A stretch of 64,000 nt of DNA from Gossypium raimondii (Eukaryota; Streptophyta; Magnoliopsida; Malvales; Malvaceae), in the NCBI RefSeq assembly GCF_025698545.1, contig NC_068575.1, forward strand, positions 62,629,980 to 62,693,979, read 5' to 3'. Of this stretch, positions 38,587 to 49,053 are shown piece after piece; positions within the stretch are counted from its first letter, which is position 1; every line of letters starts with the position of its first letter. The position numbers and the translations under genes are program-made. Below the pieces are notes generated by a model. The model did not search any database and was not told where the DNA came from. It was given only the letters and a program-made list of their open reading frames with translations.

Positions 38587-38955
38587 ATGCCATTGTCCAC
38601 CTTAATCTCTCTATTACAAAACATGGAAACTAGCAAAGTCCCAATGTGTCTGAACATGAAGAGGTACAAGAGGAGGAAAAAATACCAAAGGCTGAAACAT
38701 ACTATACTCAAGCACGAAGATGAAGACAAGGAAACGGTGTCGACGTTGGAAGAGTCGTGTCGGCGGGGGACAGGCGAAGCGATGGTTCGGAAGGTTCCGA
38801 GTTTGCCTGTTGAATCACTGAGGAAGTGGAGAGATGCATACGTGGAAATGATGCTATGTTTTGCTGCACATGTTAAGCAGCTTAATAATAATGGTAATGT
38901 TTATTTGTTTAAGAGATTTCCAAAGCCTAAGTCCCAATGTTTAGTTGATAATTAG
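38587..38955 (+). CDS. Unrecognised small basic protein (122 aa)
   Basis: A single-exon open frame that I do not recognise. It has a basic, nuclear-localisation-like patch (KRYKRRKKYQRLKH, about residues 25-38) and an acidic stretch (EDEDKE). The more ordered-looking C-terminal half has mixed aliphatic and aromatic residues (SLRKWRDAYVEMMLCFAAHV), suggestive of a helix, and ends KRFPKPKS. There is no signal peptide. GC content and codon variety are clearly higher than in flanking DNA. A TATA-like box at about 38410 gives a plausible ~150-nt leader. An internal Met at residue 13 could be the real start. It looks like a real small gene, but function is unknown. Confidence 0.6.
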   Translation: MPLSTLISLLQNMETSKVPMCLNMKRYKRRKKYQRLKHTILKHEDEDKETVSTLEESCRRGTGEAMVRKVPSLPVESLRKWRDAYVEMMLCFAAHVKQLNNNGNVYLFKRFPKPKSQCLVDN

Positions 38956-39693
38956 TAAGGTCTACTTATAAGGGAGAGTGGGTTTTTAGGGTTTTTTTTC
39001 TTTCTATATTTCACTTATATTCAACACTTAATTCGAATCCATGTAATGTTGATTAACGTTCTTTGTTAATCATTTAGTAGTATCTTTTCTTCTGTAATAT
39101 TTTTTCCTTATTTTTAGCCGGTAAATTAAAAAATATATCTTTTAATAATAAATATTTTAGTCTTACTTAATTATTTTTAATAATATATTGATTAAATTAA
39201 TTTATTAATCGATAAAAAGCTAATTCAATCCTATTGTATAATAGAGAGCTTGCTAAATACTTTTATGAATTTTACCCACAGTAAGTTTCTTTGAGTTGTT
39301 TCACTTCAATTTGAATTTTTTTATACTTGTTTTATCATCATTTTCAATCAATGATAAATTTCATCTTTTCGAAAATAAAATAATTTAATGAAGTTATTTT
39401 TTAAAAATTAAAATGTAAACTTATTAATAATTTAATGTTTTAGGTAGCGAAAAAAATAAAAATTAATTTTTAAAAATTAAAAAGTGCCCATATAGAAAAT
39501 AATAATCTTTCAAAGAAAATAATTTTGATTGCTAGTTTTGTGATTGAAACAATGGGTTAAAAATGTAACAAGCTTAAATGTTTGTTAATTGTTGTTTAGA
39601 AAAATAAAATTGAAAATAATAAAATTATATTATTAAGAAAATATCATCCTCAAATGGCAAAAACTCTATTTTCTTCGGTATTTTTACTAAAAG

Positions 39694-40527
39694 AATCAAT
39701 ATATCATTTAGTGCTTGAGTTTGATTTCAATATTCAATTTAGTACTTAAAATTTTGTCTCAATTTGACACTGGATTTGTCTTCAATGTTCAAATTTGATC
39801 CTTAGACCAAACATTATTATGTGACCTAATAAATATTTGATACTATGCTCTAGTTGAAACACTTAATTGAAAAAAAAAACACTCATGTACCAAATTGAAT
39901 ATCAAAACAAAACACAAGTACCAAATTAAAATAAAGGGTAAACTACAACCAATGTCACTAAGCTATTGGTAAGTTTATGTTTTGGTCACTCAACTTAAAA
40001 AAGTTACGAAATGGTCATTGAGCTATTCAAAAAAAATTATTGAAGACTTTATTATTATTATTTTTTAAAAGTCTGGCCAGTGAACTTCAAGAGACAATTT
40101 AACGATAGTTACGGTGGATCAATAACTATTAATGAGTAAAAGAACATATCTTAGATCTAATTCAATTTAACGGTCAGTGTCGAAGATTGAAGAAGAATGT
40201 TATTTAGATTTTGACTCGCAAATTTGTGATGTTGAAAGTTATTTCATGGGAAAAATAGAATTGTAGAAGAGAAGGACAAAAAGAGTTTTTCATTGGTGCA
40301 GACGATGTGAATATAAAAGGCCATACAATAATTATTTTAACAATCCAATATCTTAAATGAAAACTTTCAAATAGTTCTATGACTATTTTGTAACTTTTTA
40401 AAGTTGAGTAACCAAAATGTAAATATAATAATAGTTTAGTGACCTTGGGTGTAGTTAACTAAAGTAAAAAATTCAAGTACCAAATTGAATATTAAAATCA
40501 AACTCAGGTACCGCATAGTATATTAAC
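39694..40527. mobile_element. Outer palindromic element (family 5), interrupted
   Basis: The left arm (39694-39760) includes 'cttgagtttgatttcaatat'. It reappears inverted at about 40470-40527 as 'atattaaaatcaaactcagg'. The arms are separated by internal sequence plus a complete family 2 MITE. Related arm sequence occurs at about 60-195. Confidence 0.6.
39936..40459. mobile_element. Family 2 MITE (524 bp) nested in family 5
   Basis: Starts gggtaaactac and ends gtagttaac. It is flanked by taaaataaa (39927-39935) and taaagtaaa (40460-40468), an 8/9 match, which supports a 9-bp target duplication and a Mutator-like mechanism. Confidence 0.75.
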
Positions 40528-40645
40528 CCCTTCAGAAAAGCTGTACCAACAAATACTAGGCTCCTCTCGCTCTTCATTCGACGTCTAGCAAAACGAGTTG
40601 CAGTTCCACCCGAAAAAAGCCATATTTGGCCGTATCTAAACCACA

Positions 40646-43600
40646 ATGAGAACCACTAGCTCAAATACCCAAGCGGAGGGCTCAAATTCGGAATCCAATC
40701 TCAAGCGCCAACCTGAAGTTGACGATGACAGCTCCGATTCGGCGGCAAAGAAACCCAAAACCCAAACTCCAGTTCAAGAAGAATCAGAAAAGGGAGAAAA
40801 GTCTTTGGATATAGAAGCTGACGTGGCAGAGGATAAAGGGTCGAGGCACACCATGGAAGATGCTTGGGTTATCATGCTCGATGCTACCCTAGATTCTCCT
40901 GGAAAATTAAGGTTTTAAATTTTATCTCAATGTGCCTCAAATTTAAAGTTTTTAGCTGTTTTTTAAAAGCTATAATCGGTTGTGGATATTGTGAAAGAGC
41001 AATAGTCTTTTATGCTTTTGTCTAAAGAAAAAAAAATTGTTTTGGTGGATTCCTAGATGTGGGCACTTTGCAATATACGATGGGCATGGAGGGCGGTTAG
41101 CGGCGGAGTATGCTCAGAGGCATTTGCACGCTAATGTTGTTTCTGCTGGCTTACCACGTGAGTTGGTGTGTTTTGCTTGGTCTAATTTTAAACATGTTTG
41201 ATTTTTTGATGCGTTTGTTTAAATTCGGATTAATAGATGATATAAACATATACATATATGTTTGTATGTAGGTAAGAATGTGTATAAGTACGTATGTATG
41301 TAAGAATGTGTGTCTTTGTGTGGTCTAATTTTAAACATGTTTGATTTTCTGATGCATTTCTTTAAATTTGGATTAAGAGATGATAGACATATATACCTAC
41401 CTACGTACATACATATATCTCTGCATGATAGGTAAGAATGTGTACAAGTATGTATGTATGTACGTAAGAATGTGTGTGTGTGTCTTAGGCTACACAAAGG
41501 GAGGCACAGCCTCTGGCATCCTCATATTTTAACTTGAGAGTTGAGACCTCCTAGTTGGAATCTCTAGTTCTAACCACTTTGATATATTAGAAATCTTGTA
41601 GCTACTAAGTTACCATTTATTTTCTTCATGGATAGATGAAAGAATGAATTCGCCTTTAGTTCTCTCGCTTACTATTTATCTTTTCTCAAAATCAAGGCTG
41701 TTATCTGCCATTGTAAAGCAAATCACAACACTTTTGACAATTATTTTTGATGACTTGTTAAATCTTATGGCTATCTTACCATTTTATTCTTATATTTTAT
41801 TATGTGATTTCTTATAAATTCCATCAGGTGTTACAGCTTGATACTACTTGCAGCCAACTGTTTATTTTTTATGTTTGAATTGTTTGTATTGTGTTGTAAA
41901 TAATTTACATTTCATTGTGCTCAATGATATTACAGTTAGACGTGAAGGCTGCCAAAAGAGCTATTCTTGATGGTATGTTACATTTTACATGTATCATTTA
42001 TAGTATTTGATTTTTGCTTCTTTTTTTCTTTCCCAGCTTTTTCCTTCTTGTTCTTCATTTAAGATTTTTATTTGTTTTCTCTTTGCTAATCTAGGTTTCC
42101 GGAAAACTGATGAGGATCTACTTAAAGAAAGTTCTTCAGGTACCTACGTTAGCTATTTGTGCAGTATTTGCTATCTTTATGGTTTCCAGGGGCAAAGCCG
42201 GAAAATTGCTTTGAGGGTGGGGGAGCAGAGATGAATCATAAATTACCATTTTGTTTTGTTTTGTGTGTTTCACGTTGCATCAAGCTTAAAAGAAGGGAAA
42301 GGTGGTGCAAAAAGACAAAAAATGCTTACAGTTATGAAGTGCAAAACTCTTCAAACCCCTCCCCTTTCTCATTTTCTTGTTTTACAAAAAATCATTTGTG
42401 CGACTGTCCTAAAATAAATGTTCATAGCACGAATGTGGAATCTCCTGTTTATTGTGGTGAGGTAAATGAACATCAGAACCCCTTATGGTATTGTTCTTCA
42501 TGTGGAATTTCTTCTGGTTTTCATCCTCTAAAACGGTCAAAAAAGCATATGAAAAACTCCTAAAGTTTTTCCTTCAAGATTGCATTGTTAACTGAGCAAG
42601 ATGATCTGTGGTTGTATTACTCCCAATTGTGAGGGGGAAAAGAATATATATTGTGGTTTAAAAACTAATGACCCTATATACTGCCAGGAAAATTTCTGAT
42701 TTATTTTGTTGTTTCGTTTTTATAAATTAGCCATTCTAATTCTTGTAAGCAGGTGAAAATTGAAAAGCCAACAACTTGATCTACTTTGTTACAAAATTTA
42801 TATTTACGTGAAAGTTTCTTTCAATCTTATCAGGGGGATGGCAAGATGGTGCTACAGCTGTTTGTGTGTGGGTGATTGAAAAAATGGTAATAGTTGTCAA
42901 TTGTGACTACAATTATTTCAATAATTCTATTATTTAACTGGAGTAATTTGGTTAGAATACAATTGGGAGATGGGTGAAAGTATCACGGAGGCTCTTGTAT
43001 TAGGAGTCGGATTGCATTTTGCCTCCTTTACTCAGAAAATGGGCAAATTAATCCCGATATGTTAGACCAAAGAGTAAACTGGTCTTTCTGTTAAAAATTT
43101 CATCAATTTCTTCTATTGAAAATTGGCCGTTGTATGTCAAAATGAGGTACACATATGTGTAACTCTCTGGTTATTCCATCAGCCACGCTAGTTTTTCACA
43201 TTAAAAATGGATGAAATTTTTAACAAGAGCACTAGTTTGCTCTTTGATCTAACATACAGAGACTAATTTGTCTATTTTTTGAGTAAAGAGAGCAAAATAC
43301 AATCAAACTCCTAGTACAGGGGGCTCAATAGTACTTTTACCTTCTGAGATGCATGCTTTTCATCACTTAATTGGAAAAGTTTTAATTAACCTTGGGAAGG
43401 AAATTTTACTTTATTACTTTTCCTTATGCTCTCGAACAATTGTATTCTGTCAAATATTATTGCCTTTGAGATGTGTTTTTGATTAATTTTTCCTTTGCAT
43501 GTAATTCAAAGGTTTTCATTGCAAATATTGGGGATGCAAAAGCAGTAGTAGCAAGATCCATTGACGGGTCAGATAAAGGAAGTGCATTGAAGGCCATTGT

Positions 43601-45422
43601 TTTGACCAGGGAGCATAAAGCCATATATCCACAAGAACGTGCTCGCATTCAGAAGGTAAAGATTACATGGAGGGACAGAGCATGGTACACTATCTTGATC
43701 ATTAGAAGATTACTTGGTGGACAAACAATATTAGAATAATTGTAGTCATGATCTAGAAATGAGCTTAAATTTTGACCTTTAATTATTGAATGGACTAGTG
43801 TTAAACAATGAAAGGTACTCTTGCATGAAAATGGATGCAAAAGTGGAACAGCCAAGTCAGTAAGTTGACTGGTTTTATGGGCCGAATCATAATTTGATAT
43901 CGGTTCTAGGAGTGATTCTTTCTTTTCCCTTGCATTAAGTACAGATGTTGATCTTTTATGAAGTCTTGGAATGTCATCTTTTGAACTGCATGAAATTACA
44001 ACATAATGTCAAACGCTGGGTAGTATTGTTTCGATCTATGTATTCTGTACACCTTACAAGTGTTCTGTATTGTTTTCCAGGCTGGTGGTACTGTGGGCTC
44101 AAACGGACGATTACAGGGGCGTCTTGAAGTGTCTAGGGCATTTGGAGATCGCCAATTCAAAAAGGTCCATTCTGATTTAGTGATAGTTTACACCATGATT
44201 CACATAGCTTTATTTTGAGGTAAAAGTACTATGGAGGCCCTTTACTAAGAGTCAGATTATATTTTGTCCCTTTTTGCTAAAAAAATGGGCAATTTAGTCT
44301 CTGTATGTTAGATTAAAGAGCAAATTGGTCCTTTCTAGTAAAAACTTCATCAATTTCTACTGTTAAAAACTGACGTTGCTGCCAAAATAATCAGACAATT
44401 ACATGTGGCATGCCATGTGTACCTCATTCTGACACATAGGGATCAATTTTTAACGGTAGAAATAGATGGAATTTTTAACAGAAGGATCAATTTGCTCTTT
44501 GATCCAATGTATAGGGACTAATTTGTCTATTTTTTAAGTGGAAGGGATAAAATGCAATCCGACTCCTAGTACAAGGGTCTCCATGATACTTTTACCTTAT
44601 TTTGATCGTTTTTATTTCCTTTTAAATATATGAAAACTTGGTATCTTAAAGAAGTAAGCAAATTGCAGGTTGGTGTTGTTGCTACTCCAGATATTCATTC
44701 TTTTGACATCACAGATAGAGAACACTTCATTATTCTTGGTTGTGATGGCCTCTGGGGGGTATGTCTTCTTTTAGTTTCAACATCTCAAATCATATAATAT
44801 CATGGTCATTTATATTTTAAGTCTTAAATCAATGTTTTAATTTTTTTTTCAATAAAAATGTTCTAGGTATTCGGACCAAGTGATGCTGTTGAATTTGTTC
44901 ACAAGTTACTGAAGGTACGGAATGGTTTATCTTCTTTCCTCTATAACTAGGTGTTGATGACAAATAAGAGACATTCACACAATGGAAGACGTCCGGAGAG
45001 CCATAGGTGGAGGAGCTCTGTTTTTATAGTGTAAAAGGGGTCCAATAGGAACATAAAGTCTTCCCAAGGCTAAGGGCAAGTTTTTATAGGTGAGGGTGAT
45101 CGTCTCCTAGCCTTGGGCCTTGGCATGTGTATGGATGGACCCTGGCTCAACCACAATACTGACCCATTAAGGGGTCTGTCGGCTTCAGACGAAATGGGAT
45201 TGTCATGAGGAACTTGATTGAGTTAGCTATTTTCTATTAATGGTTATGTGAAGTGCCTCATTATGATGTCTGGTTGTTTATATCTAATGCTTTCTGAAAC
45301 ATGTTACGCAGGAGGGTTTACCTGTTACAGCCGTCAGTCGCCGTCTCGTAAGGGAAGCTGTTCGTGAGAGGCGGTGTAAAGATAACTGCACCGCGATTGT
45401 TATTGTCTTTAGGCGCAAGTAA
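40646..45422 (+). CDS. Protein phosphatase 2C, PP2C 8-like (328 aa)
   Basis: Ten exons: 40646-40911, 41057-41165, 41936-41972, 42095-42139, 42834-42886, 43512-43655, 44081-44164, 44669-44758, 44867-44914, 45312-45422; frame closes at 328 codons. The protein is a metal-dependent Ser/Thr phosphatase resembling Arabidopsis At1g18030 (probable PP2C 8), which I recall at about 350 aa. Motifs in order: GSRHTMEDAWV, YDGHGGRLAAEY (metal-binding Asp and Gly), WQDGATAVCV, NIGDAKAV, LTREHKA, GRLEVSRAFGD, LGCDGLWG and KDNCTAIVI. Metal-coordinating Asp residues are intact. The first ~65 residues are acidic and Ser-rich with a basic patch (AAKKPKTQ) that could be a nuclear signal. Introns 5 and 7 each carry a copy of the same MITE. 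Intron 2 has an internal 143-bp duplication. Substrate is not deducible. Confidence 0.93.
41178..41485. repeat. 143-bp direct duplication in PP2C intron 2
   Basis: Two tandem units start at 41178 and 41321, each with 'tggtctaattttaaacatgt' and ending in GTAT/GTAC-type microsatellite ('gtaagaatgtgt'). They have diverged by point changes and by microsatellite length. Confidence 0.8.
42973..43341. mobile_element. Family 1 MITE in PP2C intron 5
   Basis: About 369 bp, beginning ggtgaaagtatcac and ending agtacttttacc, with inverted arms. The left 'aggagtcggattgcatttt' pairs with the right 'aaaatacaatcaaactcct'. The flanks 'tgggagatg' and 'tctgagatg' agree at 7 of 9, compatible with a worn 9-bp duplication. 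It is more diverged than the copy at 44219-44596. Confidence 0.8.
44219..44596. mobile_element. Family 1 MITE in PP2C intron 7, exact 9-bp target duplication
   Basis: A 378-bp palindromic element starting ggtaaaagtact and ending gatacttttacc, flanked on both sides by ttattttga (44210-44218 and 44597-44605). A short dyad (acatgtggcatgccatgtg) lies at the centre. This is the best-preserved copy of the family in the window. The 9-bp duplication indicates mobilisation by a Mutator-like transposase. Confidence 0.9.
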
Positions 45423-45429
45423 TTCTGGC

Positions 45430-46700
45430 ATTTCAACAATTGTAGTTTCAGGCATGCTTTGTTATTTCTTTTTTGATTGCACAAACTGCAAAGAGTGTTC
45501 ATTAGCAGATACTATGCCCAATCCACTCAGTTTTGCTTTTTCATGTTAGTTGAAATAGACTTTTTCTCTATTCGAATTGTATCAAATATGTTACTTTGAC
45601 TATTATTATTACTTATGTCTAAGATTCGATGCACATCTAGACATGGTTATACAGATATGACCTTCAAATGTATGAAACTCTTATTTTCTTGAAAAACTTG
45701 AACAGACTGTGTTAGATACATACTTATATACTATACCGTAGTGGCGGAGCTAGAAAATTTTTTGGAGGGCTGAAATTAAATTGTATATTTTATGATAATA
45801 AAATTACAATTTCACCATTAAATATTTTTATAATTTTATTAATTTTTAGATTAAAAGTATAATTTTATTATTACTAATTTAAAATTTTATAAATTATAAA
45901 AATTTTAAATGAATTCCTTTTAATTTTAAGGATTGCTATACAGAGGAGAAGGATAGGTCAAACTTGTATTCTTTTCTATGACAAATTTAGTTTTAAGGTT
46001 TTACAAATTTGAGTCCATTTGATCTTTTATTCTAAAATAATAATTTTAAATGCTTATAAATGACGTAATTTGATTTAATTTTAAATTTTTTAAAAATAAA
46101 TTTAATTCTAAGAATTTCAAAACTTAAAATTTTAATTTTTTAAAATTTATTTATTTTTCTTCTCCTTTTCTTTTTATCTTCTTTGTCAAAATTCTGGAGC
46201 ACAAAATTTGACAGTAGCCATTACTCCTTGTTCATGGACCATCAGTTGTCACGTGTTTTTAGAATATACATATTATTTTGACATTTTAAAATTTGTATTT
46301 ATATATTTTAAAATTTTATTTTTACATTTTAGAAATATTTATATGTTATATAATATATTTTAATTAAAATAATATATAATGCATTTTTTTAAATGAGTGA
46401 TGTGATGTGTTTTAATAGCACTCATATTATTCAGTTGTAATTTATTAATTAAATATTCATTTAAAAATAATAATAATTCGAGTTCATTTTATTTTATTTT
46501 TTAAAACGGTGAGTTAAATCATGTAACAAATAATAATTTAAGTATTAAAATGAATTTTTAAAAAAATAATTAAAGTGGGAAAAAAATATATAAATTAGGG
46601 CCAAAGCGGGCATTAAGCTGAAACTTTAAATGACGGGAAAGTGGGAAGGGCAAAACACTGTGAGTAAAAACTGAAAAGGAGAAGAACGAAAAAAGACAAG
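45430..46700. other. Intergenic AT-rich region
   Basis: After the PP2C 3' end, a dispersed repeat starts at about 45742 ('agtggcggagctagaaaatt') and runs to about 45935. Very AT-rich spacer follows. No gene is supported until the OB-fold gene. Confidence 0.5.
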
Positions 46701-46754
46701 CTTTAAAGGATGCAAGGTAATGAATCAACAAGGTTAGTATGTTCAATTTTAGCA

Positions 46755-47481
46755 ATGGATCAATCTTGTTTCTCTTATAAAGTTTGTCGTTTTTGCGAAA
46801 CGCCTGTCCCTGATGACAAGCCGGCCGAGTTTATCTGCAACAATCGCAAATGCGCCGGTCGCCGGCGCAGTTCTAAGCGACTCTTCCGCTTACTCGTATG
46901 TCCATGTCTTTCTCTTTGCATTAACTTTGCTTTTCGTAAACCATGTGTTTCTGGGTTTCATTGAAAGGCAATCATTTGTTTTTTTGTTTTTTGTTTTCGG
47001 GTTAGGGCAGTTTTCAATTGGAACGGAGACAAGGGTTATGAATGTTGTAGCTTTTGATAGGGCTGCACAAGTCATCTTTGGTTGTTCAGCTCAGGAATTC
47101 TTTGATTTTTCAATTCTGCACCCTTGTGCTGGTAATTTTTTTTTCTTGCTTTTTCAACAACAATTGTGATGTTTTATCAACTTTTTAAAATATTGGGTAA
47201 ATGAGCAGATAAGTCTAGAATTATTTCATTTTTTAGATTGATAATTACTAATATATTGTTGTTTGGAAGCTTTGGGTGTTTTGAGCAATCATGGAGTTTG
47301 TGTTTTGGTTCATAATACAGTTAAAATAGCTAGTAAAGTATTGGTGGGAGAATTATTGAAGGTGACATTGAACACACCAAAAAGGTGCAAAGCAGAACAT
47401 CTTCGTATGACAAACATCGTTCCAATGAGTAGCGATTTTGAACCAGTGATTGAGACCCTGAGAAAAGTTGATTGGAGTTAA
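46755..47481 (+). CDS. Small zinc-ribbon/OB-fold protein resembling the RPA1 C-terminal domain (157 aa)
   Basis: Three exons: 46755-46895, 47011-47131, 47270-47481; frame closes at 157 codons. An in-frame ATG at 46710 would add 15 residues, or the leader may splice just before 46755. The protein has Cys pairs (C-R-F-C and C-N-N-R-K-C, about residues 11-35). These are followed by RLFRLL, an OB-fold-like strand pattern, and RVMNVVAFDRAAQVIFGCSAQEF. The last part matches the T-A-W-V-T-A-F-D-E-A-A-x-x-I-x-G-x-x-A-x-E-L pattern of replication factor A C-terminal domains (RPA1 DBD-C). It therefore probably binds single-stranded DNA or RNA, or is a derived stand-alone OB-fold. Full RPA1 is about 600-900 aa. 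No other RPA1 domain is present nearby, so this is either a specialised small gene or a captured domain. Confidence 0.65.
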
Positions 47482-47499
47482 AGTTTCTTATGTCATATT

Positions 47500-49053
47500 G
47501 TTGATTCAGCCGGTAAAGGAGATTTTGTGAAGGTTCTCTTTTTGGGTATATTTTGTGGGTTCAATCCAAAGGAATATTGTGGAGCTTGTATCTTTTTGTT
47601 TTCAATGTTTAGCAGTGGTTAAATGAAGTTTTCTAGTTGAAATTAAGTGCTGCAATGTGGTTTAATTGGATTATCAGCCCTCATCTTGCTCCTTCGAAAT
47701 CAAAGTTCATTGCGTGTGTGCTCCAATCATTTTTTACACCAAATGCATTGTTTCCCTAGACAATTTTGGAACTAGAGATTTAGAATTTTGCATATTTATA
47801 TTATATTTTTTCCATTGACAATTTAATTTCTATTAATTTTTGACACATTTTAGTATTGTGTTTGTCGTGTCATGTCCAAACATCATCCATACTAAAAGCT
47901 ACAAAAGCACTGCTGCTGAAATCTTCACATACCTACAATTTTAATGTAAAAGTATGTATAATAAACAACAATGCGAGAGTACCCATCTAAACCTACCGGA
48001 CTCAAAGTCGAATCAAATGTATATTTTTAATTTTTTCTCTAAGTTTATATATATATTGTACAATGATGATTTGAACCCTCCAAAAACATGATAAGATGCC
48101 AGCTACGTTGCTCGGACTCTTGATTTTTCATACCTTACCAATGTTAAGGGACTTATATTGAACGCATTTTCAGACTCAAGTACCGAGACAAGACCCTCCA
48201 TATATACGATAGGATGCCAACTATATTGTTCGGATTCTTGATTTCTTCTTGAAGTAATTATATCTAACACTTATTTCCAACATATGAATATGGGGATATG
48301 ACCTTCAAATATCCTCCAAATACATTGAAAGGTTTACAAAAATCTAACCATACTGGTGTCTGATACATATTGTATCCAAGACTCACACCAGAGGCCGAGT
48401 AACATAGGATGCTAACATACAGCACGTGATGATAGAGAAATTAAATATGTTTGTAGCTTCAACATATGCTCCAACCATTCATTATTATAGGAGTACCCGT
48501 GTCCAACATTCGGATATAAATATTGGGGTATAACACTCCAAGGACCCTCCAGATGCATGAAAAATTTTAAAAATTAAACATTCCTGTGAAAGACACGTAA
48601 CCATATCCAACACTGACATTCGGGGCAAGTAACAAAGGCTTCAACTTATAGTAACAATCATATCACTACTTTATTATAACTATTACACTTAAAACTTATT
48701 AAACAATCACATCTAGTATTCCAATCAAAACATGTTGCATTGAAGTCAAATCTGCTAGACATTAATTCTCATTCTAGAGAAGTGCTTGAATCGTAAGATG
48801 TGCATGCTGCATGTGTATTGTTTCATTGTTCACCAAAAAACACAGCTTTGAAAAGAAAACAAACAAACAAAAAAGAAAATTCAAGAAAAAGCCACCATAT
48901 AATATCCTCGATGAAAGCAAATATTTGGCAGTAGATTGCCATTTCATAATTCTAACCATAGTCGAGTCTAAAATGAAACATAACTACTAATTCAAATAGC
49001 CAACAGATGCAAAAGATAACTAGAGAAACACATATCATCTCCAGAGCATGAAA
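47500..49053. other. Intergenic region with degenerate dispersed repeat
   Basis: No supportable gene. Between about 48060 and 48620 there are diverged tandem-like repeats. 'gataagatgccagctacgtt' near 48090 recurs as 'gataggatgccaactatatt' near 48209, each followed by a 'gctcggactcttgattt'-like tail. Motifs of the 'ccgtgtccaacattcgga' type are also present. The right end is probably the 3' untranslated region of CCT4. Confidence 0.5.

Larger units (their letters stand above)
38970..40645. other. Intergenic region with nested MITEs
   Basis: AT-rich spacer followed by a palindromic element (39694-40527) that carries a family 2 MITE inside it (39936-40459). The last ~110 bp is the promoter and leader of the PP2C gene. 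Confidence 0.55.
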
